A stretch of 25,850 nt of DNA, from the NCBI GenBank assembly GCA_964410485.1, contig CAYPHJ010000064.1:1-25850 (forward strand). The letters are read 5' to 3'. Below are positions 6,778 to 15,453 of the stretch, in pieces. This DNA is from CAYPHJ01 sp964410485 (GTDB lineage: Bacteria; Desulfobacterota; Binatia; UBA9968). The notes under the pieces are model-generated. The model had not been told where the DNA came from, did not search any database, and saw nothing but the letters and a program-made list of their open reading frames with translations. Position 1 is the first letter of the stretch. Every line of letters begins with the position of its first letter. The position numbers and the translations under genes are program-made.

Positions 6778-7557
6778 TCGAACCAACCGGGGGACAACCA
6801 CCACGCGCCAATGCCGGCTAAAGCGTGTTTCTTTGATGCTGCAGGAACGCTAATCCGACCTGTGAGACGAGTCGGGGAAAGTTATGCCCTTGTTGCCGCG
6901 AGATACGGCAAAGAAATTCCTTCCGGGGCGGTCTCTGCAAGGTTTCGAAGCTGTTTTGAATCAGCGTCTCCCCTGGCATTTCCTGGCGCAAATCCCGCGG
7001 AACTCCCAAAATTGGAACGTAACTGGTGGGAACAACTTGTTCGGCAAGTGATCGATCCGTGGCAACCGTTTGAGCGGTTCGACGAATATTTTTCAGATTT
7101 GTTTGGCTACTTTGCTCGCGCGGAGGCTTGGACCCTGTACTCGGACGTTCCCGCAACCCTCGCCGCTCTGAAGCGCCACGGTTTGTCCCTGGCGGTCATT
7201 TCTAATTTCGATTCACGTTTGGTGCAAATACTCGACGGGCTACAGATCGGTCACTGTTTTGAGCATGTCCTTGTCTCCAGCCACGTCGGGTATGCTAAAC
7301 CGGCGGCAGAAATCTTCCAAGCCGCGCTGGACCGGCATAAAATTAAAGCGGAGCACGCGGTCCACATAGGGGATAGCGAGCAGAAAGACCGTCAAGGAGC
7401 AACCACGGCGGGTCTCAAGGGGATTTTGTTGGATCGCGAGGGTGAGTACACGTCGGCATCCTTTTTACGTATTACTTCTCTGAAGGAGATCCTCGCACTG
7501 TTGGACAATGGCTTAGAAAACAGCCAACAGTTAGACACCTCGGCATCAGTGCGATAG
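6760..7557 (+). CDS. HAD-superfamily hydrolase, REG-2/HDHD3-like, lacking the second Asp of motif I
   Basis: A 265-residue HAD protein with an alpha-helical C1 cap (about residues 40-120). Motif I is FFDAAGTL: D26 is the nucleophile, but the residue two further on, normally Asp in phosphatases, is Ala28. Motif II is the Ser of VISNFDS, motif III the Lys of YAKPAAEIF, and motif IV HIGDSEQKD. D-x-A forms occur in the REG-2-like branch, haloacid dehalogenases and phosphonatases, so simple phosphatase activity should not be assumed. The start is uncertain: ATG at 6760 has AAGGA touching it, while ATG at 6811 begins nearer the family's usual N-terminus and would free the divergent pncA promoter from coding sequence. 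It is followed by a 104-bp gap. Confidence 0.84.
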   Translation: MISGLQSNQPGDNHHAPMPAKACFFDAAGTLIRPVRRVGESYALVAARYGKEIPSGAVSARFRSCFESASPLAFPGANPAELPKLERNWWEQLVRQVIDPWQPFERFDEYFSDLFGYFARAEAWTLYSDVPATLAALKRHGLSLAVISNFDSRLVQILDGLQIGHCFEHVLVSSHVGYAKPAAEIFQAALDRHKIKAEHAVHIGDSEQKDRQGATTAGLKGILLDREGEYTSASFLRITSLKEILALLDNGLENSQQLDTSASVR

Positions 7558-7661
7558 ACGCACCGAGCCTGGCCGTCAAGCGACGCGGAGCTTGTATGGG
7601 CAGACAAGTCGAGATGCCCGTTATCCACGGAGAGACCGCTTGAGTCCCCGCGAACGTCTCG

Positions 7662-8402
7662 TTGAGCATCCCTCGCATCCTAGACAGGCGAACACTGTCG
7701 GTGAAAAGAAAACAGGTTAAGAAAAGCGCCAGAGAAGCTCAACTTGCGATAGCCGCTGCTCAAGAAGAGCGGCGTCGATTATTGCGCGATCTACACGACC
7801 GGGTGCTGCAGCCTCTTTCTAGCCTTCGAGCAAGGGCGGATTTCTGCCTCCGAGAGCTGCTCGCTGAACCTCAAGGCCTCGAAAAAGAGCTGGAAATCAT
7901 TCGCAGAAACAGCGACACGGTCATAGCGGAGATCCGCTGTCTTCTTTCCGACAATCAAACCCAGGCCGATCTCACTGCAGGCACTCTGGAACGCCGCTTG
8001 AGAGAAGAGCTAGAAATCTTCTGTTCCAGATCTGGGCTCCGCATGGATTTCCAATGCACCATCGCGAGCGCTAGCCTGCCCCATGAGATTGAACGCGAGC
8101 TCTACTACGCACTGCGAGAGGGAGTGATCAACGCCGTGCGCCACTCCCGCGCCTCCGACCTCAGGTTATCGCTGTACCGCGAGCCAACCGCGTACCGGGC
8201 GCTGTTGATAGACAACGGGGTTGGTTTTGAGGTGTCTTCGGTCGAGGGTGGAACCCATTACGGGCTTCGCGCCATGAGGGAAAGAATCGAGAGACTAGGG
8301 GGTCATCTTACAATCCAAACCGCTCCCGGAAAAGGAACAGAGATTAGCATGACGATCCCGCTTTCCGACAACAGCGGCGGAGCCGGGATAAAATCCAACT
8401 GA
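7662..8402 (+). CDS. Soluble sensor histidine kinase, NarL/DegS type (HisKA_3)
   Basis: A two-component histidine kinase core without sensor or membrane parts, about 246 residues. The dimerisation helix carries the phospho-acceptor motif EERRRLLRDLHDRVLQPL with H45. A HATPase_c domain follows, with an N box EGVINAVRHS, a G1 box DNGVGF, and the GLRAMRERIERLGG and APGKGTE segments. This order is typical of kinases paired with NarL-type response regulators, yet no regulator gene lies in the window, so it is an orphan here. The start is unclear: TTG at 7662 has no ribosome site; GTG at 7701 lies after an inverted repeat GACAG/CTGTC (7683-7699). The downstream gene converges with 5 bp between stops. 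Input signal unknown. Confidence 0.83.
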   Translation: MSIPRILDRRTLSVKRKQVKKSAREAQLAIAAAQEERRRLLRDLHDRVLQPLSSLRARADFCLRELLAEPQGLEKELEIIRRNSDTVIAEIRCLLSDNQTQADLTAGTLERRLREELEIFCSRSGLRMDFQCTIASASLPHEIERELYYALREGVINAVRHSRASDLRLSLYREPTAYRALLIDNGVGFEVSSVEGGTHYGLRAMRERIERLGGHLTIQTAPGKGTEISMTIPLSDNSGGAGIKSN

Positions 8403-8407
8403 GCCGA

Positions 8408-10633
8408 TCAAAGAGTACGACTTTTTGCCTCCCGCAGCGCTCTCCACACACGCTCGGGAGTAAGAGGCAAGTCTTTGATGCGCACCCCCGTGGCGCGCGC
8501 AAAAGCATTGGTCGTTGACGGTGCCACCGATAATAGTCCCCCTTCGCCCATACCGCGAACTCCATAGGGGCCGGGACCATCTTGATTTTCGAGCAGAATC
8601 GTATGGAATTCTTCCGGAACATCGCGAAAGGCGGGAACGCGATAGTCTATGAGATTCGGGTTGAGTAATTGTCCGTTTGAGTCATACACCATTTCTTCGA
8701 ACAACGTGTGTCCGATTCCCATCATTGCGGCGCCTTCCTCCTGCCCGATACACCCTTCAGGGTGAATAGCCTTCCCCACATCGGCAAGCGAAATCAAGCG
8801 CTTGAGCTGGACTTCGCCCGTTTCTTGATCGACACGTAGCTCCACCATCCCCATCCCGACCTCCCAAAAAACCGGCAGTGTGTTGTCCGTAATCTCAGGA
8901 CCAGTGTCTCCATGCCCAATTAACTCCCCGCCCGAGCCTCTACCAAAGCGCGCCTCCAGCGCCTCTTTGAACGTCAAGCGAGCTTCGCCACAAATCAATG
9001 CGCCCTCAAGTAGTCGCACCGCAGTGGGCCGGACACGAAAAGCTTGTGCGGCGATCTTGATCAGTTGCCTTTTCAAATCCCTGGCCGCCGCTTGGACTGC
9101 ATTCCCCATGCACGTGGTGGACCGGCTTGAACCGGTCGAGCTGTCATACGGTGTGAGCTTGGTATCTGCACCCATGATCCGGATATGGTTCAAAGAGACG
9201 GTCAACTCTTCAGCTGCGATCTGCGCCAGAACAGTACGTACTCCCTGCCCCATCTCCGTGCTGCCGGCGAGGATATTGACGACGCCGTCGGACTGCAGGC
9301 GTGCCATGGCGACTGATACCGGCGTGGCTCCTGCGTTTGTGACCGCGCAAGCGAGACCGACCGGCGTGGCTTTGTTCCTGGTGAAATAGTTCCATTGGCC
9401 GGCGCGCAGAAGTTTCTTCAATCCCGCAACCAAGTTCGCATCCATTCCTTTGAGTCCAGGTCGCAGCTCTTCGCCTCGGTTGAGGAGATTTTTAAGCCGC
9501 AGTTTTGACGGATCGATTCTCAAGCGAGCCGCCGCAATGTCTATCTGCGACTCGCCGGCGAAAATCACCTGGGGTGCGCCAATGGCGCGAAACGATCCGG
9601 CGGACGCAGAATTCGTGTAAATTGAGTAGGCGTTCGTCTTGATGTTCGGGATGCGATAGGGACCCAGTACCCTCGTGGCGGCCCGCATTGTTACTTGGGG
9701 ACCGTTGTCATCGTATGCACCCGTATCCAAATAGATCTCCGCTTCTCGGGCGGTTATCGTGCCGTCCTGTTTAAATCCCGTCTTTAGACGTACGGTGGCG
9801 GCGTGTCGTCGCACGGTAAGCATAGAATCGCTAACGGAATTACAAATTCTGACGGGTGCGCCGGCTTTGCGTGCCAGGGCGGCAACCAACGGCTCGAATT
9901 TTGTGTACGATTTGCTGCCGTAGCCGCCACCAAGATAAGAGATAATCATGCGTACCTGGGAAATGGGCATGCGGAAAACCTTGGCAAGATCGCTGCGTAC
10001 CTGAAAGGGATGCTGCGCCGAGGACCACACCGTAAGCCCCTCCTCATTCCACGCGGCAATCACGGAATGCGGCTCCATGGCATAGTGATAAACCATGGGA
10101 AATGTGAATTGATCCTCGACCACCAGATCCGATTGGGCAAACCCCTCCTGCACGTTGCCTCGCTCCACGGTTTCGTGGGTACAAATGTTGTCGCTGCGCT
10201 CTTCATGAATGCGTGGGGCGCCCGAGGCGCGCGCCGCGTCGATTCCCACAGCGGCCGGCAGTTCGCCGTAATTGATTGCGATGAGCGCAAGCGCCTCTTC
10301 TGCTGTCGCCAGGTCGCGAGCAGCCACCGCAGCCACCGGCTCCCCCACATAGCGAACCTTATTCACGGCAATCACCGGCCGCCCGTTATACGTCGAAACC
10401 AGGTCGGTGATATCCGCCGCCGTTAGCACGGCTTGAACGCCGGGTAATGCTTGAGCTCGTGAGCTGTCGATCGAAACAATCTGCGCATGTGGATACGGAC
10501 TACGAAGAATTTTGCCGTGAAGCATACCGGGAATGACCAAATCGCCAACAAATTTCGCTCGGCCCGTGACTTTTTCGATGCCGTCGACCCGCGGCACGCT
10601 ATGGCCGACATATTTCAACAGTTGCTTTGTCAT
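8408..10633 (-). CDS. Mo-hydroxylase large subunit (xanthine dehydrogenase family), isolated
   Basis: The molybdopterin-binding catalytic subunit of a xanthine dehydrogenase/aldehyde oxidase family enzyme, 741 residues, full length. The N-terminal Ald_Xan_dh_C-type domain begins RVDGIEKVTGRAKF. The Moco-binding part has GGGYGSK, AGSFRAIGAPQ and EMGQGV. The active-site Glu is E697 in GVRGMGEGG. It lacks VAYRCSFR, so it is not a form I CO dehydrogenase. The ATG at 10633 has GGAGA six bases upstream. No FAD or [2Fe-2S] subunit gene adjoins it; the nearest are over 7 kb away with another large subunit. It may borrow those or have partners elsewhere. The substrate is unknown. Confidence 0.9.
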   Translation of the reverse strand: MTKQLLKYVGHSVPRVDGIEKVTGRAKFVGDLVIPGMLHGKILRSPYPHAQIVSIDSSRAQALPGVQAVLTAADITDLVSTYNGRPVIAVNKVRYVGEPVAAVAARDLATAEEALALIAINYGELPAAVGIDAARASGAPRIHEERSDNICTHETVERGNVQEGFAQSDLVVEDQFTFPMVYHYAMEPHSVIAAWNEEGLTVWSSAQHPFQVRSDLAKVFRMPISQVRMIISYLGGGYGSKSYTKFEPLVAALARKAGAPVRICNSVSDSMLTVRRHAATVRLKTGFKQDGTITAREAEIYLDTGAYDDNGPQVTMRAATRVLGPYRIPNIKTNAYSIYTNSASAGSFRAIGAPQVIFAGESQIDIAAARLRIDPSKLRLKNLLNRGEELRPGLKGMDANLVAGLKKLLRAGQWNYFTRNKATPVGLACAVTNAGATPVSVAMARLQSDGVVNILAGSTEMGQGVRTVLAQIAAEELTVSLNHIRIMGADTKLTPYDSSTGSSRSTTCMGNAVQAAARDLKRQLIKIAAQAFRVRPTAVRLLEGALICGEARLTFKEALEARFGRGSGGELIGHGDTGPEITDNTLPVFWEVGMGMVELRVDQETGEVQLKRLISLADVGKAIHPEGCIGQEEGAAMMGIGHTLFEEMVYDSNGQLLNPNLIDYRVPAFRDVPEEFHTILLENQDGPGPYGVRGMGEGGLLSVAPSTTNAFARATGVRIKDLPLTPERVWRALREAKSRTL

Positions 10634-10961
10634 GAAGTCTCCAAGGTCGTTTGTTCAAATTTCTCACCGAAACTAACAAACGTGCCACGGTGGCGCAAGA
10701 AATGGCGATCTGCGGCAGTGTGCTACTGAAAGTAGCCCACTGCCTGATCTGCGCTTGTGATTTCGGTTTTCCCCCTTTTAGCCAGGATAACTCCCAACGC
10801 TGTCATCCCGAGGAGCGCTGCGACGAGGCTTCGTCTCCATCCTCAATCTTCTCCTCGTTGCCACCGACTGGGAGAGCAAAATCCGCACTCGCCTTGGTGC
10901 TGTGATGCACGGGCCGGCGTTCCCTGCTATGATTGCTCGATTTTACAGCAGAGGGTGCATG
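10634..10961. other. Intergenic stretch with a dispersed-repeat fragment
   Basis: About 330 bp between the divergent Mo-hydroxylase and cupin genes. I see no convincing gene. An open frame over 10651-10905 translates part of a repeat and is rejected. The repeat fragment is listed separately. Confidence 0.6.
10800..10836. repeat. Dispersed intergenic repeat fragment (CCCGAGGAGCG type)
   Basis: TGTCATCCCGAGGAGCGCTG followed by CGACGAGG resembles a widespread intergenic repeat family in many environmental bacterial genomes, which yields spurious peptides with HPEER. Recognition is from memory; only one copy is seen here. Confidence 0.5.
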
Positions 10962-11390
10962 ATGAAAAAAACAAGCGTCGGGTTCTGCATGATCGTGTTC
11001 TTTGCGCTTTCGCCCGGTGTCGCTTCACCGGTCGACAAAACCGCTGCCGTCAAAGTGACTCCGCTTTTTAAGACGACCAGCAGTTGGGATGGGCTACAAA
11101 TCGTTTATCCCGAAGGACAGGCGGAGGTAACCGCGTTGTATCTGGAAATTGCGCCTGGAGGAAGCACGGGATGGCATTACCATCCGGTCCCGTCTTTTGC
11201 GTTTGTGATCGAAGGGACGCTGGAAATCACTCTTGCCGATGGTCGCTCAAAGCGGCTGGAATCAGGAGAGGGTTTGGCCGAGGTCACTAACGTGAGGCAT
11301 GTCGGTCGTGCTGTAAGTAACACCCCTGTGAAACTTGTCGTTTTCTATGCCGGCGCCGCTGGAAAAGCGCTGACAATCAATCAACCGTGA
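10962..11390 (+). CDS. Exported small cupin-domain protein
   Basis: A single-domain cupin of 142 residues with a signal peptide (MKKTSVGFCMIVFFALSPGVAS, charged start then hydrophobic core, cleavage near residue 21-22), so it acts in the periplasm or outside. Cupin motif 1 contains G66-G67 and W71-H72-Y-H74; the usual Glu a few residues later is absent (PVPSFAF). Motif 2 has a His in VTNVRHVGRAVSN. With two to three His ligands it could bind a metal. I chose ATG 10962, six bases after GAGGG; ATG 10959 is also possible. It ends before a strong terminator and appears monocistronic. Specific function unknown. Confidence 0.8.
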   Translation: MKKTSVGFCMIVFFALSPGVASPVDKTAAVKVTPLFKTTSSWDGLQIVYPEGQAEVTALYLEIAPGGSTGWHYHPVPSFAFVIEGTLEITLADGRSKRLESGEGLAEVTNVRHVGRAVSNTPVKLVVFYAGAAGKALTINQP

Positions 11391-11427
11391 TCGTTTGAAC
11401 CATGCTGCGGAAACCGATGTGGCTGAT

Positions 11428-11461
11428 AAAAAAGGGCGGCTGTTCGGCAGCCACCCTTTTT
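11428..11461. terminator. Bidirectional rho-independent terminator
   Basis: A stem of AAAAAAGGG-c-GGCTG and CAGCC-a-CCCTTTTT around a TTCGG loop, one C/A mismatch, with a run of T on one side and A on the other. It lies between the convergent cupin (ends 11390) and UbiD-family (ends 11487) genes and can stop both transcripts. Confidence 0.88.
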
Positions 11462-11486
11462 GTGCACGCGACGAAAGCAACTGTTT

Positions 11487-12974
11487 TTACCCTTCGATTA
11501 CTTTCTTCCACTTTGCCCGTACTTTTTCTTTGAGCTCGGGGCTTGACTCCGCAACCGGCGGAAATTCCTTAATCCACTCGAAGGGACGGCATGCATCAAT
11601 GACAGCGCGAGAATTAAACCCCTTCTTACTCGGATGAATGCGTGGATCCAGCGGACCGCTCCAACAGCGCCGCAGGATCTCGATCGATTCTACGGGATCG
11701 GAGCGACTCGCTAACGCCCAGATGACATCGAACATGTTCGTCGGGTCAATGTCTTCATCAACGACTATCACGTAGCGCCCAAGGTACGCGCCGGCATGCA
11801 CCTGAGAGGCGGCCAACATTGCCTGCCGCGCGTGTCCGGGATAGCGCTGCTTGATGGAAATGACGTTAAACAACCTTCCCCCGCCGGCTTCGTGACACCA
11901 GACGCCCCTCACATCCGGCACACCCGCTTTCTCCACCTGATCCCAAATGAGGGCGGACTTCACCATGCATTTAGCCAGCGAATAATCTGAAGGTGGACGC
12001 CCGGGACGCGCGCCGGTCAGGATGGGATCGTTGCGATGATAAATATTTTGCACACGAATTACCGGCTCGGGCCGGCTGGAACTGGCGTAGTAGCCTGTCC
12101 ACTCGCCAAAAGGACCTTCGGTTCTTCTATCGTTCGGGTCCATGGAGCCTTCAATCACAATCTCCGCATGCGCCGGAAACGGCAGCCCCGTCGCTTTTCC
12201 TTCGATGACCTCGATGGGAGCACCCTTTAGACCACCCGCATAATCGAACTCGGATACTCCGTAGTCAATTTCGTTGCCAGAAACCATAAACAGCACGGGG
12301 TCTTGGCCTACGGAGACAATCACCGGGCAGGGTTTACCTTTCTCGAAATACTTGGCTCGTTGGATCGTACCGTGCTTTCCCGGCGATATATACAGGCTCA
12401 TGCTCTTTTCGTCCTGCACCATACCGCGATAGGCGCCGAAGTTAACCCAGCCTTCATCGGGGTCGCGAGTAATGACGAGACAGGCCGTGCCAATGAAACG
12501 ACCACCGTCCAATTCGTGAATCAGTGGAACTGGAAATTTGAGAAGATTGATATCGTTGCCCGAGAGAACGTTTTCCAATATCGGGCCTTTTGTTACGGTT
12601 TTGGCAGGAGTGTTTTGATGGGTGGCAAGTTTCTGACGCAATGCTCTCACCAGGTCGAGGCTGGTGAGATCCAGAGGCAAGCCCAAGTTCAACGCCATCC
12701 GCTTGAAGGAGGCATTTTGCGCGAACAACACCCGATACCCTTTGGGGTAATCCTTGATATTGTCGAACAAGCATGCCGGAACCGGCCCTTTGCTTTCACG
12801 GGCGATGAGTTCCGACAGTGTGCCCATTTCGAGATTCCAATCAACTCCGTCGATCCTCTTCAGTTCACCGAAGCTATCGACGATTTCAAGCCACTCCCTC
12901 AGGTCAGTATAACCCGGTGTTTTCCCGGCTCTTATGTCTTCCTCTGCGAGCTTTTTGGCTTCCAAGGCCGTCAT
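11487..12974 (-). CDS. UbiD-family decarboxylase (prenylated-FMN dependent)
   Basis: A (de)carboxylase acting on aromatic or alpha,beta-unsaturated acids with prenylated FMN. At 495 residues it is full length. Residues matching the Fdc1/UbiD active site are present with the right spacing: N178 and R183 in WVNFGAYRG, and E286 and E291 in RTEGPFGEWTGYY. The ATG at 12974 has GGAG about eight bases upstream. No UbiX flavin prenyltransferase gene is in the window, so the cofactor must come from elsewhere. The gene begins 38 bp after the PotA/FbpC-type ATPase gene, so the two may be co-transcribed. A ubiquinone-pathway UbiD is less likely in this catabolic setting; the substrate cannot be named. 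Confidence 0.91.
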   Translation of the reverse strand: MTALEAKKLAEEDIRAGKTPGYTDLREWLEIVDSFGELKRIDGVDWNLEMGTLSELIARESKGPVPACLFDNIKDYPKGYRVLFAQNASFKRMALNLGLPLDLTSLDLVRALRQKLATHQNTPAKTVTKGPILENVLSGNDINLLKFPVPLIHELDGGRFIGTACLVITRDPDEGWVNFGAYRGMVQDEKSMSLYISPGKHGTIQRAKYFEKGKPCPVIVSVGQDPVLFMVSGNEIDYGVSEFDYAGGLKGAPIEVIEGKATGLPFPAHAEIVIEGSMDPNDRRTEGPFGEWTGYYASSSRPEPVIRVQNIYHRNDPILTGARPGRPPSDYSLAKCMVKSALIWDQVEKAGVPDVRGVWCHEAGGGRLFNVISIKQRYPGHARQAMLAASQVHAGAYLGRYVIVVDEDIDPTNMFDVIWALASRSDPVESIEILRRCWSGPLDPRIHPSKKGFNSRAVIDACRPFEWIKEFPPVAESSPELKEKVRAKWKKVIEG

Positions 12975-13012
12975 CGGTCATTCTCCTTTCATTCACGCCA
13001 ACGAGCTGGTCC

Positions 13013-14161
13013 CTAGTCTCCTAACATCGATTCATCAATTCCTTCTTTATCATCGGCCGGAAGCCCATTGCAACTTCCCGGATCCAAATGGAGATAGACC
13101 TTATCTCCAGGACTGACAGAGTTGAAAGGATGGGTGTGCACGGCGAGCAAATCGTCGCCTACCGCAATCTTGCACTGGTACGCATCCCCCATAAAAATCG
13201 CCTCCTTCACCGTACCCTCTAATATATTGTCGAGCCCCTGCGGCTTCTCCTTGTGCAGCGGGATGTTTTCCGGGCGGATGGAAATCACTGCTGCTTGATC
13301 TTTCTTCAGTGTAGTTGTCGGAATGAAGGTCAAAATCCCTTTTTTGGTTTGCATCCTTCCAGGCGCGGAATCGCCATCGACCTCCAGCACTTTTCCCTCG
13401 ATGAGATTCGTCAGACCCAGGAACGTGGCCGTAAACCGGCGTGTCGGTCGCGTATAGAGTTGGTGAGGTGATCCCACCTCGATAAGCTTGCCTCCATGCA
13501 TGACGGCAATTTGGTCGGAGATCGCCAACGCTTCCGATTGGTCGTGAGTCACAAATATGGTCGTGATATTAGTCCGGCGCTGCAAGGCTTTGATCTCGGA
13601 TCTCATTTGCACTCGCAGTTTGGCGTCAAGATTGCTCAAGGGTTCGTCCAACAGCATAACTTTCGGCTCGTTCACCAGGGCACGGGCGAAAGCGACACGC
13701 TGTTGCTGGCCGCCGGATAATTTGGGCGCAGGCCGATCTTCCAAACCATCGAGGCCGACAATTTTCAACACTTCACTGACCCGTCTCTTTATTTCCGCTT
13801 TGGCCCGTCGCTGAATGGTCAAAGGATACGCGACATTTTCTGCGACAGTCATGTGAGGCCAAATGGCATAGGATTGGAAAACCATCCCTATTGGCCGTTT
13901 GTTCGTCGGGACATAGACCCGTTCTCCCGACGCATAGACTGTCTGGCCGTCGATGGAGATCCTGCCGCCATCGGGCCTTTCGAGTCCAGCGACGCATCTA
14001 AGAGTCGTTGTTTTCCCGCATCCGCTCGGTCCTAGAAAAGTGTACAAGGACCCCTCTGGAATATTCAGCGACACCCCTTTCAAAACGTGAACCCGTTCTT
14101 TGTCTTCGCCAAAAAACTTTTCCAACGATTCGATCTGAACCATGTCTCTTTTCTCTGCCAT
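13013..14161 (-). CDS. ABC transporter ATP-binding protein, PotA/FbpC/UgpC type
   Basis: The ATPase of an importer for compounds such as spermidine, ferric iron or sugar phosphates; membrane-associated on the cytoplasmic side. The P-loop GPSGCGKTT is at residues 44-52, the signature LSGGQQQ, Walker B VMLLDEP and switch His in FVTHDQ follow. After about residue 235 come TOBE-type segments (IRPENIPL, GDDLLAVH), which place it in the CUT1/FbpC/PotA group. The length of 382 residues is normal. ATG 14161 follows GGGAGG at good spacing; upstream in-frame codons to 14197 are not needed. No permease or binding protein is adjacent, so the substrate is unknown. The UbiD-family gene follows it by 38 bp. 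Confidence 0.9.
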   Translation of the reverse strand: MAEKRDMVQIESLEKFFGEDKERVHVLKGVSLNIPEGSLYTFLGPSGCGKTTTLRCVAGLERPDGGRISIDGQTVYASGERVYVPTNKRPIGMVFQSYAIWPHMTVAENVAYPLTIQRRAKAEIKRRVSEVLKIVGLDGLEDRPAPKLSGGQQQRVAFARALVNEPKVMLLDEPLSNLDAKLRVQMRSEIKALQRRTNITTIFVTHDQSEALAISDQIAVMHGGKLIEVGSPHQLYTRPTRRFTATFLGLTNLIEGKVLEVDGDSAPGRMQTKKGILTFIPTTTLKKDQAAVISIRPENIPLHKEKPQGLDNILEGTVKEAIFMGDAYQCKIAVGDDLLAVHTHPFNSVSPGDKVYLHLDPGSCNGLPADDKEGIDESMLGD

Positions 14162-14479
14162 TTCGCCTCCCAAACTGATCAAGTGGCGCGACCCCAACCA
14201 GCACTACCGATGACGGCTACGATCGGCCCGACCCTTCCCGCATTTCCCGCGATGAGACAGAAAAGCTGATGAAGAATACCTCCTGCGGCGGTCTGTTACA
14301 GCTGACACCCCGGAATATTCGCTCATCCCAGAGAAGCCTTGGGCATAACAGTATAAATAAAGCGCGGCAGGCAACTTGGCAGACGACCTCGCTCCGTGTG
14401 AAGAACACAACAGACCCGCCTTATATGGCAAGCTCTAAAGAGTCGGTTACTGCCCGGCGCCGTATCCCGAGCATGGTAT
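14162..14479. other. Intergenic gap between two ABC ATPase genes
   Basis: About 320 bp between two minus-strand transporter genes. Short open frames exist on both strands but none resembles a permease, binding protein or other family. I see no repeat, RNA structure or convincing terminator. The right end carries the GGGAGG ribosome site only of the left gene. Confidence 0.5.
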
Positions 14480-15295
14480 TCAGGCGTCGATATTGCGGAC
14501 GACCTGGTCTGCCACCATCGTCTTTTTCACTTCTTCCTCTATCAAGTTCCAGAGGTGATCCTCATACTCGAGAAACTGCTTGGCTCGTTTGACGGAAAGC
14601 GGACGCGGACGAGGGATATCGATCTGTATCGTCTCTTTGACTCTGCCCGGACGGGCTCCGAACACAATCACGCGGTCGGCAAGATAAATCGCTTCGTTGA
14701 TCTGATGAGTGATAAACAATACGGTCTTGCCGGCTTCGCGCCAGATCCTCAGTAATTCAAGCTGCATGATTTCTCGTGTTTGCGCGTCCAGGGCGGCAAA
14801 GGGCTCATCCATAATGAGAATCTTGGGATCCACCGTGAGCGCACGCGCAAGATTACAGCGCTGCTGCATCCCACCGGATAGTTCATGCGGATAATGGTCC
14901 TCAAATCCTTCGAGCCCAACGAGCTTGATAAACTTGCGGGCGCGTTCGTGACCTGTACCATTGTCAAGCCCCTGGCATTCCAAACCAAAGATGACGTTTT
15001 TCAGCACGGTCCGCCACGGCATCAGGCAGGAATCCTGAAAAACCATTCCCCTATCCGTGCCTGGTCCCGTCACCGGCTTGCCATCGATGAGAAGCTTACC
15101 TGCCGTGGGTTTTAGTAGGCCGTCGGCGAGATTGATAAAGGTGGTCTTACCGCAACCGCTGGGTCCGACGATCGTGACAAACTCACCCTCGTTCACCTTC
15201 AGATTGACATTGTCCAGCGCGAGTAGCCTACTCCCTGTTCGCGGCTGGTAGTATTCATGCCGGAGTCCAATGGCTTCTAACTTCGTTTGCGCCAC
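14480..15295 (-). CDS. ABC transporter ATP-binding protein, TauB/SsuB/NrtD type
   Basis: The ATPase of a nitrate/sulfonate/taurine-class importer, 271 residues, the usual length. The P-loop GPSGCGKTT is at residues 44-52, the Q-loop in GMVFQDSCLMPWRT, signature LSGGMQQR, Walker B ILIMDEP with FAALD, and the switch His in FITHQINEA. The MPW Q-loop and the single short C-terminal helix are typical of this class. The start is GTG at 15295 with AGGGAGGG three bases upstream. It is divergent from the GntR regulator across a 175-bp region. The permease and periplasmic binding protein expected next to it are absent, and a 318-bp gap follows. Confidence 0.91.
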   Translation of the reverse strand: MAQTKLEAIGLRHEYYQPRTGSRLLALDNVNLKVNEGEFVTIVGPSGCGKTTFINLADGLLKPTAGKLLIDGKPVTGPGTDRGMVFQDSCLMPWRTVLKNVIFGLECQGLDNGTGHERARKFIKLVGLEGFEDHYPHELSGGMQQRCNLARALTVDPKILIMDEPFAALDAQTREIMQLELLRIWREAGKTVLFITHQINEAIYLADRVIVFGARPGRVKETIQIDIPRPRPLSVKRAKQFLEYEDHLWNLIEEEVKKTMVADQVVRNIDA

Positions 15296-15369
15296 AAACC
15301 CTCCCTGGTCGATTCAAGCCGCCCTCGGAAAGCTAAACGGTTGTTCTCTGCTGCGGAAGACGAATAGCC

Positions 15370-15397
15370 TTTATCATTTTCAAATCTCGTTTTTCAA
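15370..15397 (-). promoter_or_regulatory. Possible promoter of the TauB-type ATPase gene
   Basis: On the minus strand TTGAAA (15397-15392) and GATAAA (15375-15370) are 16 bp apart, with the GTG start about 75 bp downstream. The -10 is a partial match only. Confidence 0.28.
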
Positions 15398-15453
15398 GGA
15401 CTTAGATACGGTTTGTTGACAACCAGATAGCGATCGGATAGCGTTCGCCCAGC

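Noticed and set aside
9803..10426. Plus-strand frame of 207 residues
   Set aside because: It is antisense to the Mo-hydroxylase large subunit and has no recognisable domain.
10651..10905. Open frame giving an HPEER-containing peptide
   Set aside because: It translates the dispersed intergenic repeat and has no ribosome site or family match.
14162..14479. Remnant of a permease gene between the ABC ATPases
   Set aside because: No frame of this gap shows hydrophobic helices or conserved transporter motifs.
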